The translations under genes and the position numbers were made by a program. 64,000 nucleotides of DNA from Catonia carolina (taxonomy: Eukaryota > Arthropoda > Insecta > Hemiptera > Achilidae). Location of the stretch: assembly GCA_035578175.1 (NCBI GenBank), contig JAQMRL010000015.1, forward strand, positions 18,898,672 to 18,962,671, given 5' to 3'. Position 1 is the stretch's first letter. Every line of letters starts with the position of its first letter. This document shows positions 54,466 to 64,000 of the stretch, in pieces. Under the pieces are notes generated by a model. The model was not told where the DNA came from. It did not search any database and saw only the letters and a program-made list of their open reading frames with translations.

Positions 54466-54797
54466 GTTGTTGTTCAGGTTAGCTGAAACAACTTTGGTTT
54501 ACTTTGGCTTCCTCACTAAGTGGAAAAATATGCTTATCAGCATAACAGGCTCTCCAAAAAGCATTTACTCTCCATCTTGCAAATGACATCTTTATTTAAT
54601 TCACCACAGGTCTGGCTGTATAACGAATCTCAATACTCAGAGGAAGTAACTCTGACTGGTATCTTTTACACCTCTACCTCTTTTGTTCTAAAATGCTTTA
54701 GCCTGACCATGTGATAAGAAACAGACTATGTTTTTAGTCCTGGAATAAGCAAATCGAGTGCAAAAATTTAACACTCACCTTGGCTGTTATGGACAAG
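54466..54797 (-). mobile_element. Family E, diverged
   Basis: TTGTTGTTCAGGTTAGCTGA (tail side) to CACCTTGGCTGTTATGGACA (head). Several small deletions. Confidence 0.8.
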
Positions 54798-54843
54798 AAA
54801 TAATAATACGAACACTTAAATTGTGTGCACATTTTACAAAATA

Positions 54844-55798
54844 ACGGGTGATTCAAAAAGAGCGCCGGTTTTTAAACGGCTGGTAAATTTTTGTTTATCG
54901 GTTGGCAACATTGTTAGACCTCCATTTCTATTTCGGAGAACATTCCGATTGACGATTCAGTTGTAGTTTCTCTTGTTCGCAGTGTAGTACTCTCGCAGTC
55001 TGTGTCTAACCATGGAGAAGTTTACTATTGCACAACGAGTGTTAATCGTCAAAACATTTTACCAGAGTGGAGAGAGTTATGCGGCTACTGTCAGGCGACT
55101 TCGCGGTACTCTAGGACGTAATGAAGCACCGAATGAATCAACAGTTCGCAGGCTCATGAAAAAGTTTTTTGAGACGGGTTCAACAGTCGACCTTAAAAGT
55201 TCTGGACGTCGTCGTTCTGGCCGAACTGAGCAGAACGTTGCGTTGGTTCGTGACAATGTGGCTGTTAGCCCAGCAAAATCAATACGTCGCCGTTCTCAAC
55301 AATTGGGTTTACGATGTTCTTCTGTACGGAGAATTCTTCGGTACGATCTCCAATATCACCCGTATAAAATTCAGTTGCTGCACGAGAAACAATGTTGTTG
55401 CTCCGTGAACGGTTCCAGGATCGCATCATTTCTCGTAATTCCGACCATCAATGGCCACCAAGGTCGTGTGACTTGACGCCTTGTGACTTTCATCTTTGGG
55501 GTCATCTGAAGTCATTGGTGTATGTCAATAAACCCCGAAACATCAATGACTTGAAGGAGGAAATTCGACGGGTTTTCGGGCAAATGGAAGTCGAAACTTG
55601 TCGTGCAGTAATATCCAATTTCATGGACAGAGTTGATGCGTGCCAGCGCAGTAGAGGAGGACACATGCATGACATCATTTTTCATAAATGAAATCGGAAG
55701 GTAAGATGAACTTGTTGATGTATTTATTTTCAGTTTTTCAATAAAATAAATCTCTTAATTTGATATATCAAAACCGGCGCTCTTTTTGAATCACCCTA
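54844..55798 (+). mobile_element. Tc1/mariner-superfamily element, core deleted
   Basis: 955 bp between TA sites (54842-54843, 55799-55800). Inverted ends GGGTGATTCAAAAAGAGCGC extend through CGGTTTT. Different family from 19244-20583 but the same architecture. Confidence 0.92.
55012..55691 (+). pseudogene. Tc1/mariner transposase, N- and C-terminal parts without catalytic core
   Basis: N-terminus MEKFTIAQRVLIVKTFYQSG, HTH region ESTVRRLMKKFFETGSTVDL, then SPAKSIRRRSQQLGLRCSSV and LRYDLQYHPYKIQLLHE (to ~55390). After a frame change the C-terminus follows: LRERFQDRIISRNS, PPRSCDLTPCDFHLWGHLKS, FMDRVDACQRSRGGHMHDII. The deletion removes the first two catalytic Asp residues (~140 residues); the TPCDFHLWG Asp remains. 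The retained HTH could in principle still bind the element's ends. Confidence 0.88.
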
Positions 55799-55934
55799 TA
55801 GATAACAAAATAACTTAAAACGTTTGACCTTAACTCTTTGGTTTCAAAAAATAACTCCTTATGTAACTGAACGTAGTTTTAAATAACACAGTAAAATCTA
55901 CAATCTATGTATGTAGCAGCAGAACAATTTTTTC

Positions 55935-56185
55935 TCGTATAGACCCAATTTTAGACCGTAAGGTAACTTTATACGTTTCTGGAAGCTCTTTTTGCAGTCC
56001 ATATTCTTATCATTCGTTCACTACAAACTTTTCTCAATTCTCCTCTCCACCCGTTGTTCTGTTTCTACTCTACATGGAAGCCCTTAAATCCCGTGATTAG
56101 TTCTCTAAATTTGGTTCGATTCACTCGGTTTTTCTCAGTTTATTCCAGTTTACTCAATATCCTTTCTAACTTTGTTAAACCTATT
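55935..56185 (-). mobile_element. LINE 3' fragment, related to 14041-14330
   Basis: TTCTGGAAGCTCTTTTTGCA and CCAATTTTAGACC are shared with the earlier fragment. Minus-strand patches (SERMIRIWTAKRAS) suggest an ORF2 C-terminal tail. Confidence 0.5.
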
Positions 56186-56197
56186 CTTCGATACCTT

Positions 56198-56592
56198 CTG
56201 CCCATAACAGACTGGTGGAGTATCAAATTATTTACACTCGATCTATTCGTTACAGGGCTAAAATAAACAGTTCTGTTTCTTATCACATGGTCAGCCAATT
56301 AAATGACTAAATAATTTAAGAACAGAAGAGGTAGAAGTGTGAAAGACACTAATCAGAGTTGTCTCCTCTGAAAGTAATGAATTTCATTATACAGCCAGCC
56401 TCTGTATTAAATAAAGTGAAGGTGACATTTGCAGAGTGGAAAATATGTACTTTTCAGAAGGCCTGGGATGCTGATAAGTCTACTTTTCCATTCAGTGAGG
56501 AAGACGATTGTAAACCACCTCACTCCTTGTTTTATTTAGTAAAGCCTCTACAGGTTCGAACCAGCCTTTCGGCTGATAACCTAAACAACTTC
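56198..56592 (+). mobile_element. Family E, full length with target duplication
   Basis: 395 bp flanked by CGATACCTT (56189-56197, 56593-56601). 5' end CTGCCCATAACAGACTGGTG, 3' end GGCTGATAACCTAAACAACTT. The small frame from 56359 begins MNFIIQPASVLNKVKVTFAE and passes the 3' end. Confidence 0.92.
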
Positions 56593-56601
56593 CGATACCT
56601 T

Positions 56602-57794
56602 AGGTATATTGTATATTGTTTTGTCAACCGGTTGTCATCGATTCTATACCGGTGGCTGTAAAATTTTATTAAATTTTAGGGGCTCGTTCTCCTGCACCAA
56701 AAAGAGTTTGGAGCGATAAAAAACGGTAAAAGCTTCTGCCGGGGATAGTCAGTAAGGTACAAATTTGGAGGTGCGATTTCCACGTGGTGGCTTTAAATAG
56801 GTAAATAAAGCATCTGCTCCATTGAACTGAAAGAGAGAGCCGGTGGCTAACACCGTAGTGCTAAATCGGGTAGAGCGAGGTTACTCAATCCCAACATTTT
56901 TACTCTTCAGGTGACTTTAAAAGTAGAACAATAAGTTTTACATGACGTGACCGTAGAAAACCTCCTAATGGAAAAGCTTAGTAGATTTATTTCGTGTGTT
57001 GTATTGTCACTTTAAAATAAATTTTTAGGATGTCTTCGTTTCAGTCGGTGAATGTCGTTAGAAATTATTAAAGAGTGAGATGAAGTGATGAATTGTGTGT
57101 ATTTCGAGTCTTCTTGGTATTTTATACTAAATATGTTGTTGATTTCTTGTTAGACTGCAGGAATGTTGTTAGTTATGTACGAAGGTGATGCTTTGATTGT
57201 TCTGAGTAATTTTTACTGGAATTTTTGCATGATTTTAATGTTGATGACCCCCATAATTGGATCGCATACGTCGAAATAAGTTTGACGATTGATTTATGTA
57301 TTAAAAGTTTGTTTTATAAATGTTTATCTAGTATCCAATCTCTTACATTAACGGTTTCAAGCATAAAGAGTTTTACTTAATATGGTTAAATCGTTTTTTT
57401 ACACCCGTCATGGTGAGTACCCACCCGTAGACCCATATCTAGATAATCAACCTCTCACAAAGACAAACCCTGTCAAGTACTATGACCTGATTTTTAATAA
57501 AATACTGTCTTGACACACACAAAATCGTTTATTACTAAATTCTAGACCTAAATCTTTATACTATTCTTTAATTCAAAAACGATAATTTTACACAACACTA
57601 AATTGTTTAAAGAAAAACCTACTTATTCGAGGAGAAAATACATCAATTTATTTACCACAATTTTTCAAATGTAATAACTTGATTCTTTTTAAAAGAAATC
57701 TGAAAAATTTACTTGTCTGATTAGACTTCTTACAGTAACCCAGAATTTGAAAGATTCACTGTTCAAAAGTAACAAGTTAAGGGCAAAGTAAAGG
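56602..57794. other. No gene seen
   Basis: Unassigned; slightly less AT-rich at 56620-56900 (e.g. AACCGGTTGTCATCGATTCT) but no frame or family recognised. Confidence 0.4.
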
Positions 57795-58018
57795 GCAAAA
57801 CAACACGGTTGGGATGCTGGTATGAATCCTTACCACATTCGTGTAACTCATGAAGCAAATTGTCGCTGCGCACTAATTTCAAAATGTGGATAGACTGCTT
57901 ACCGGAAAACATCTATAAAACCATAAATTGCTAATAGGGTTCAACTGCATGGCTTATTCTTTTAAAAAATCGACCTTATTGCTTGTGGTAAGTATACTTA
58001 CCAAAGACCTATAAAGGG
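57795..58018. mobile_element. Right half of piggyBac-type MITE
   Basis: Matches 5490-5710 (CGCTGCGCACTAATTTCAAA, GGTAAGTATACTTACC, AGACCTATAAAGGG) and ends at TTAA (58019-58022). The left end is absent. Confidence 0.8.
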
Positions 58019-58033
58019 TTAATAACAATTCAT

Positions 58034-58155
58034 TGGGGGGGGGGGGGCTACCCCTCGCATGGCTATCATGTCATTTCAATAACCACAATCATCATCACAT
58101 TTTTACTTGTATGTTTTTACAGTTCTAAATATAAGTAAGTCAAGAAAAACATTGT
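58034..58155 (+). mobile_element. LINE 3' end fragment with G13 run
   Basis: Thirteen G (58035-58047), then CTACCCCTCGCATGGCTATC and CATCATCACATTTTTACTTG, the 3' UTR also found at 26216-26310. Confidence 0.65.
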
Positions 58156-58989
58156 GTGTAGCTGTTTCCTTTCGTTTTGTATTACAAGTGTTTTTCAGGA
58201 AAGTAAGGTAGAAACCATGAGGATAAAAAATGTCCAAGAGAAACAAAAAAGGAGTGCTAGTAATAAATGGTCAGAGGAAAGGAAAAGATATATAGAAAAA
58301 TTAAAACATCTAAAAAATGATTGAACAACAAAAATAAAAAATAAAATATCAATATCAGAAAAACTATAATCAAAATTGATCCAAATGAACTTTATTGACT
58401 GAAAAATTAAAATAAATATCAAACTTCTTAAACACCGGTTATAGCTAATAATAAATTAATATATTTTAGTATATCAATAAAAAAATCTACAATTCCTTGA
58501 CAAAAACTTTCAATTCACAACACAATCCAATCCAAGATTAAACATGAAATTTGAATATAAATGATTTTTAAAGTAGCTATCATGTTATTTATTGATGTAT
58601 TTTTAATAGGAAATTAACACGAAGTAGTGTAATATGTAGTAGCATTTCCAATCGATTAAAGAAAGTTCCATTTTATAAAATAAAATATTATGTATTAATT
58701 TATTAATATACATAATATTCTCGTATATTATATATTTATTTCCTTTAGAAAGACTTTGCGTGATTCATTTTCTTAATCATAACTTACTGAATTAGTTTTA
58801 TTAATTCTCAAAAAAATAATATGAATACATGTTTATTTCTCTGTATATATCTGTAATACAGAAATATGTTTCACTGAAACCAGTTTGTAGGAAATATTAT
58901 GTTAAGTCTTTTAGAATTACCAGTGAAATTTTACTTTTATGGACTTTATAAATAAATATCAGGTGATCGTTCAAAAAAACTATAATGTC
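58156..58989. other. AT-rich, no gene seen
   Basis: Frames here lack motifs. Confidence 0.4.
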
Positions 58990-60225
58990 CAGATCTTTGA
59001 GGTTCATATTTCAAGATAAATTCTGACGTAAAAAAAGGATTTGATATTTTTCGATACGTTTTGCCGTACTATAACGCCAACAAAAATTGAGCCGTTGCTG
59101 TTTCAATGTAATAGGACAGAAAAAATGGTTGAATAATAACAGTTGTAAGTTTTTCTATTTATTATTACTTAAATTACATTCGCTTTTGTCGTAAAATGCA
59201 TACTAATGCATACCAAATTTAAAAAATCCTTTTTTACCAACTTTGATGAGCAAAGTACAGAAAGTCGCTAAGTTACGTTAAACTAAGTATTGTAGAAATA
59301 ATATTTTAAATTTAAGATATGGGTGTCCTATTTAATGTCCTATAAGTTTAATAACAGTCAATCTGTTCGTTGCAGGGCTAAAATAAATAGTTCTGTTTCT
59401 TATCACATGGTCAGTCAATTAAATGACTGTATCATTTAAGAACTGAAGAGGTAGAGGTGTAAAAGACACTAATCAGAGTTATCTCCTCTGAAAGTAATGA
59501 ATTTTACTATACAGCCAGACCTTGTGGTGAATGAAGTGAAGGTGTCATTTGCAGAGTGGAAAATATGTGCTTTTCAGAGGGCCAGACATGATGATAAGCG
59601 TACTTTTCCATTCAGTGTGGATGGCAAAGGTAAACCACCTCACTCCTCGTTTTACTTAGTAAAACCTCTACAGGTTCAAACCAGCCTTTTGGCTGATGAC
59701 CTAAACAACAAGAAGTTTAATAATAAGGCTACACTTTTGCCCTAAAATAAAAATTAAGGCCGTAATCTTAAAAGAAATTACCACGAAAGCACAGCCACCC
59801 CTTAAGCATTTCGGCAGACATGGTGCTTACCCTAACATATAGAGAAAAAAAATTGTAGTAAATGAGTCTATTTTTAAATAAATCGTAGAAGCCATTTTAA
59901 GAAATAAAAAAGTTACAAATTTCACGAATAAACTGTTACTTCCGGTTGACCGATTTTGATAAAAAATTTCGTGTCGGGTCGTTTCTACTTTTTACGATTG
60001 TTTTTCTTGAATATTTTGTTCACTTGCACCCACCCGCTGAGACACTGTCACACACAAGCTATATACTAAAACCACGTTTTTTTTAGTTCATGGTCCTGAA
60101 AACACGTATTTTCGGTGAAAACTCAATTTAAAAATCGACCAGAAAACAATATATAATTTACTTTTCTTATATGGGTATATTATAATGGATATAATTATAC
60201 CCATTCATAAAATAGGACAAGAGAG
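58990..60225 (-). mobile_element. Family A, diverged, with nested family E
   Basis: Homology from about 59130 (TTTGTCGTAAAATGCATACT), broken by E at 59355-59712, continues GGCCGTAATCTTAAAAG, GGTTGACCGATTTTGATAAA and ends GGACAAGAGAGAGT. The TG site is reduced to CACACACAAG. Confidence 0.75.
59355..59712 (+). mobile_element. Family E, 5'-truncated, 11 bp target duplication
   Basis: Flanked by AAGTTTAATAA (59344-59354, 59713-59723). Lacks the first ~35 bp of the head and ends GATGACCTAAACAACAAG. Truncation at this end fixes the orientation: (AAC)n is the 3' side. The frame from 59497 begins MNFTIQPDLVVNEVKVSFAE. Confidence 0.92.
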
Positions 60226-60261
60226 AGTAAAAATAAAAAATTTAATAAGTTTAAAAAGAAG

Positions 60262-60575
60262 TTCATTGGTCTAGAGGTAAAGTCGTTGCCAAAATCAGCT
60301 GTTTAACAGCTGATTTTCGAAGACAAAGGTTCCTAGTTCAAATCCCAGTAAAGGTAGTTACTTTTATACGGATTTGAGTACTAGTCAGTGGTTACCGGTG
60401 TATTTTGATGGTTGGGGTTCAATTAACCATACTCTCTCAGGAATGGTCGGCCTGAGTCTGTACAAGACTACACCTCATTTACACGTCATACACATCATCC
60501 TCATCTCATTGTCATGGGGTTGCTTATTGTTCTAAATTGAACAGATTGCAACGTACACAAATTAGGAATAAAAAA
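60262..60575 (+). mobile_element. SINE A
   Basis: TTGGTCTAGAGGTAAAGTCG to ATTAGGAATAAAAAATA; the first few head bases are missing. Confidence 0.88.
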
Positions 60576-60607
60576 TAGGAAGTTTTGTCATTTTAATAAC
60601 AAACGAT

Positions 60608-60930
60608 CCACCTAGTTGGTATATACACCTGGTTGGATAGTCGTCCCTGCGAGTCAGCTGTTTAACAGCTGACTTTCTGAGACGAATGTTCCTGATTCAA
60701 ATCCTAATAAAGGTAGATTACTTTTATACGGACTCAAATACTAAACAGTGGTTACTGGTGAACTTTGACAGTTGGGGTTCAATTAACCATACCCTTTTAT
60801 GAATGGTCGGTTTGGGTCTGTACAAGACTACACCTAATACAGCTCAATCTCATCTCATTAGGTCATGATGTTGCTTATTTTTCTGAATTGAACAGATTGT
60901 AACGTTGACACAATAGGGATTAAAAGAACA
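60608..60930 (+). mobile_element. SINE A, older copy
   Basis: Diverged head (CACCTGGTTGGATAGTCG), GATTCAAATCC B box and CTTTGACAGTTGGGGTTCAA body. Lies in tandem with the preceding copy; flanking AATAACAAA / ATTAACAAA suggests an independent insertion. Confidence 0.8.
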
Positions 60931-61481
60931 AAAATTAACAAAACAAATCCCGATAGAACCTTAAATAAGCTTTACATTATATCTACTATACTAGATTGAC
61001 ACACCGCAGTAAACCAATAACAACAATCAATTAATCAAACAAACAAACTTTATTGAGTTCAAATAATTTAATTTAATTATAGATTTCCTATTGCATTACG
61101 TGATATTACCAATATTTTTATAAATTAATTACTAAATAAAATATATAAGTTATTTAATCAATTATCACAATGTATTATAAACCTATTTATTTGTTATGTT
61201 AGACCTGAATATAATGTAATACTACATATATAACAGGAAAGTTAGTGACAGAAAGTTAATTTAAAAATGGATTAACTAATAAAAATAATAATAATAATAC
61301 AATGTTTACGAATGATAACAATTCCAATTAATAACAGTACGCACTCCATTTAATTCATAATGTAGTTTATATATATATATATATATATGTGTGTAAAAAT
61401 ATAATATATCCCCTAGAAAAAGTAGTCGAGTGAAATAACGAAATGAAAAATTCTTTTACAGGAATACAGTTGTTAGTATTA

Positions 61482-61533
<52 letters not shown>

Positions 61534-61844
61534 TAATAATAATGTAATAGAAAAGGCAAAAGGTAAGGTAAGATGTATGTGCGAGATGTCTTAGGCCTAG
61601 TTTGTTTAAAAGTAATAAGGTACGTGAGTAATATTTTATGACATCTAATGAAAGAAACATGGCTCCTTATTTTATTCGTATTACTATTTCAATGAGATAC
61701 TATCATCCATTATATCTATACCCTGCTATTAAATATTATTGTTAGTGACAAGAAACATGAATCCTGAGTTTATAATCATATCATAATTAGATTAGGTTTT
61801 AAGTATTTTTAATACTCGAATTATTTGCCCACACAATTTTATGG
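60931..61844. other. No gene; simple repeats
   Basis: Contains (AT)n near 61368-61388 and (AAT)n at about 61482-61545. Otherwise AT-rich. Confidence 0.6.
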
Positions 61845-61950
61845 AGTGTTCAATTATTTACATTCAATCTGCTCATTCCATGATTACAAATAACAGTTAT
61901 GTTTCTTATCATATAATCAGCTAATTAATTATGACAGAAGCGTTCAAGAA
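61845..61950 (+). mobile_element. Family E head fragment
   Basis: TGGAGTGTTCAATTATTTAC through GTTTCTTATCATATAATCAG to AGCGTTCAAGAACGA, interrupted by a LINE tail. Confidence 0.65.
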
Positions 61951-62200
61951 CGATGGAAGATTACCGATAAAGATCCTATACTTACTTGGAGATGGAGGGA
62001 AAAAGACCAACAGGTAGACCAAGAGTGAAACGATGGGTTCAATTATGGATAAATTAAGAAAAGATGCGACGCCAAAACAGCAATGGAAGAGAGATGATTG
62101 AGTAGAAAAAAGTGGTGAGGAGTTGTGTTGCGTCCAACCAGAAAAACGCTTGAAAGAGAAATAAAAAAGATCATGATGTTATTTATTTCTTTTAGGTTAC
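61951..62200 (+). pseudogene. LINE ORF2 C-terminal relic
   Basis: Patches RPTGRPRVKRWVQLW, EKMRRQNSNGREM and VVRSCVASNQKNA correspond to the GRPRKRW..Q...D..K...N...W..... tail of insect non-LTR ORF2 proteins. Frameshifted. Confidence 0.55.
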
Positions 62201-62259
62201 CAAAGGTTTTAAATTAAAAGTAAATTTAAAAACGGAAATAAAATTTATTGTATACTAGG

Positions 62260-62295
62260 CAATTGCACACGTGCTACGCGTGGGCTTATTGCTAG
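62260..62295 (+). mobile_element. Helitron-like 3' terminus
   Basis: GCACACGTGCTACGCGTGGGC forms an imperfect hairpin (6 of 7 outer pairs), followed 10 bases later by CTAG (62292-62295). Related to the end at 1866-1902 (both ATTGCTAG). Confidence 0.6.
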
Positions 62296-62319
62296 CGTCA
62301 GATTGGTTGCACTGAGTTC

Positions 62320-62930
62320 TGAGTGCCTAAAATATGAAATTAAAAATATCAGATTTTTACATAGCATAATTCAGCGTCAATCAATAATTTTTCATATTTT
62401 AAGTTCTATAGAGATTGATTTTTATTTAGTTTTATTTACTTGTGATTAAAACCCACCGGGTTGGTCTAGAGGTAAAGTTGTCGCCAAAATCAGCTGTTTA
62501 AGAGCTAATTCTCAGAGATAAAGGTTCTTAGTTAAAATCCTAGTAAAGGTAGTTACTTTTATACGGATTTGAATCCTAGGCAGTGGCTACCGGTGTACTT
62601 TGATGGTTGGGGTTCAGTTAACCACACTCTCTCAGAAATAGTCGACCTAAGTCTGTACAAGACTACACCTCATTTACACGTCATACACATCTTACTCATC
62701 TCATTGGGTCATGGGGTTGCTTATTGTTCATAATTGAACAGATTGCAACGTACACAAATTAGGGATGACAAAACAAAACTTGTAATTAAAATATTAGGTT
62801 ATGTTCCTTTACTTTACACTGCTTACTCATGTTTAAACATAGGTTATATATTTCATTATTTACATTGGCAAAGGAAAGTCATGTTAGTGTTTCTCATCAG
62901 ATATTTTCTATGTTCTCCCTCCACTGATGA
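62320..62930 (+). mobile_element. Family A 3' third split by SINE A
   Basis: CAGCGTCAATCAATAATTTT to TTACTTGTGATTAAAA, then SINE A, then AATTAAAATATTAGGTTATG to GGCAAAGGAAAGTCATG and CATCAGATATTTT. Confidence 0.75.
62453..62766 (+). mobile_element. SINE A in family A, target duplication
   Basis: Flanked by ACTTGTGATTAAAA and ACTTGTAATTAAAA (one mismatch). Head CCCACCGGGTTGGTCTAGAG, tail ATTAGGGATGACAAAACAAA. Confidence 0.9.
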
Positions 62931-63255
62931 TTTATACTGACGCAAATAATATTCCTGTTTTCAGTAATAGGTAACTGGTTTTAATAGGAGAATCTTGATT
63001 ATGCTTTCAACGTGTAAAGCTATGTAAAAAAGTAAATACTTTACGTTTAGTTATCCATAAAACAGAGCGAGTGGGGTTTCCTTTTGTATACATACAGTTT
63101 TAAGTGTCATATAAAAGTGAAAAATCTCCAGGAACAAACTTAAGTACTAAATTTCAGATCAGTAGGTGATCTGAAGTTATGAAATTTGTGACGAGTTGAA
63201 CTGTGAGTCAATTTGGATATGTTTTCGATTTATTTCTTTTAGTTTAGCCCTATTA
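62931..63255. other. No gene seen
   Basis: Unassigned. Confidence 0.4.
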
Positions 63256-63594
63256 TAAAGTCGTATCAACGGCTCGGTCATTAGCTACTATGGTGGGATA
63301 TGTTTGGCGGATTTAACATGAGAAAATTTCCAAACCCTCACCGGAAATTGCTGGCTGCATTGGCATAGTTGGTAACGTACTTGCCTCTCATCATGCGGTC
63401 TTTGGTTCGAATCCCATTCAGGCACGGCATATTTTCATACGTTACAAAAAAATTATTTTATCTTTAACCGTCTGCATTAGCAGTAATTGCAGAACAGTCG
63501 GACGTTAAACTAAAAAAAAAAAATCGCCGGGAATCAAACTTGGAACATCCGCGTGATAGGCTAGTGCGCAACCATTGAGCTACAAAGGCGGTGG
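63256..63594 (-). mobile_element. SINE D split by SINE C
   Basis: AAGTCGTATCAACGGCTCGG to TTCCAAACCCTCACCGGAA, then SINE C, then TCGCCGGGAATCAAACTTGG and the tRNA-like head to GAGCTACAAAGGCGG (complement). Confidence 0.75.
63350..63523 (+). mobile_element. SINE C with complete head
   Basis: GGCTGCATTGGCATAGTTGG (A-box region), GGTTCGAATCCC (B box), CAGGCACGGCATATTTTCAT and CAGTCGGACGTTAAAC plus A-rich tail. Flanks TCACCGGAAA and TCGCCGGGAA look like a decayed target duplication. Best-preserved SINE C in the window. Confidence 0.88.
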
Positions 63595-63950
63595 ATTTAT
63601 ATACACAAACTTAATTTTAAAAGGTTGTTCGATAATCAGGCTTCAAGGTTCATTGCATGCCCTGTAGAAAATTCTACGTGTGCCTTGTTGTAGGCTTACC
63701 TACGTCTGTTTACAGAGAAAAAGGAGCAAACAAAAATAAACTCACGAAGCTGAAACATTCCAAATTTTATCGCATTATTGTACCTATAATTTCTTATTAC
63801 TACCATTGAGTAATACAAATAATGACGTTATTCTTTATTTAAAACGATACAACGTAAATTTAACAATAGCAAATTCTAACTGTTACATCATAAGAATAAA
63901 CTATAACGACTAAGTAAAATTAAAAATTGGACCCAACGAAATAATATCTA
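63595..63950. other. No gene seen
   Basis: AT-rich. Confidence 0.4.
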
Positions 63951-64000
63951 AAAAATCTGGTGTGAAACACTCACACAACTTTCTCTTGCCAATGCAAATA
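63951..64000 (-). mobile_element. Family A 3' end, running off the window
   Basis: AAAAAATCTGGTGTGAAACA and TTTCTCTTGCCAATGCAAAT are a clean reversed 3' terminus. Confidence 0.85.

Noticed and set aside
58195..58422. 75-codon minus-strand frame rich in Phe/Ile/Ser
   Set aside because: Hydrophobic composition follows from A/T-rich antisense sequence; nothing supports a membrane protein.
63350..63420. Possible tRNA gene
   Set aside because: It is the head of SINE C, repeated elsewhere with the same downstream body.

Overview
The window reads as a gene-poor, AT-rich stretch of an arthropod, most likely insect, nuclear genome. I found no convincing host protein-coding gene, rRNA or functional tRNA. 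Almost everything recognisable is mobile DNA: Tc1/mariner, pogo/Tigger, hAT and piggyBac-type DNA transposons and their MITEs, Helitron-type elements, non-LTR retrotransposon 3' ends, one LTR, and at least four SINE or SINE-like families. The insect assignment is an inference from this mix of families; a hemipteran is possible but not demonstrable from sequence alone.

Families used below, with labels of my own. Family A is a ~950 bp element with 5' end ACTTTCTCTTGCC, an internal (TG)n tract, a subterminal inverted copy GGCAAGAGAAAGT and a 3' hairpin; it looks like a non-autonomous Helentron (HINE) and about 20 copies or fragments occur. Family E is a ~395 bp retroposon with 8-11 bp target duplications and an (AAC)n tail, about 15 copies. 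SINE A, B, C and D are tRNA-headed SINEs with A- and B-box-like promoters. Family F and two other elements insert at TTAA, as piggyBac does.

Layout. 1-0.5 kb: mariner relic split by a non-LTR insertion. 0.8-5 kb: A copies, a Helitron end, E with nested SINE C, a LINE tail. 5-9.2 kb: TTAA MITEs, a TA MITE, and F containing a SINE and a piggyBac MITE. 9.4-18.5 kb: A copies with long CA tracts, SINEs, and a 165 bp tandem array split by a LINE. 19.1-23.05 kb: one E copy expanded about tenfold by serial insertions (Tc1-like element, SINE C, a palindromic retroelement terminus with a hammerhead-like motif, and a hAT element that itself holds a mariner). 23.9-24.7 kb: a mariner with two 3' ends. 25.4-28.7 kb: nested SINEs and LINE fragments. 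28.8-31 kb: full-length A with a 1 kb foldback MITE, abutting a Helitron-type protein fragment. 32.5-33.5 kb: a possibly undescribed DNA transposon. 33.5-39.9 kb: E, F, A and SINE nests. 39.9-42 kb: a tandem array of palindromes with a nearly intact mariner. 43.2-45 kb: LINE relics inside a second inverted-repeat hammerhead-like element. 46.3-48.5 kb: full A followed by a Tigger with a 255-codon C-terminal frame. 49-52.2 kb: a GC-richer unexplained block and an LTR. 52.3-64 kb: SINEs, a pogo MITE, a deleted Tc1-like element, further E and A copies, a Helitron end, and SINE C inside SINE D.

The genes do not form a pathway; the window is a record of successive transposition. The most notable signals are the paired hammerhead-like motifs, the Helentron-like microsatellite family with an adjacent Helitron protein fragment, the palindrome array at 40 kb, and the uncharacterised element at 32.5 kb.
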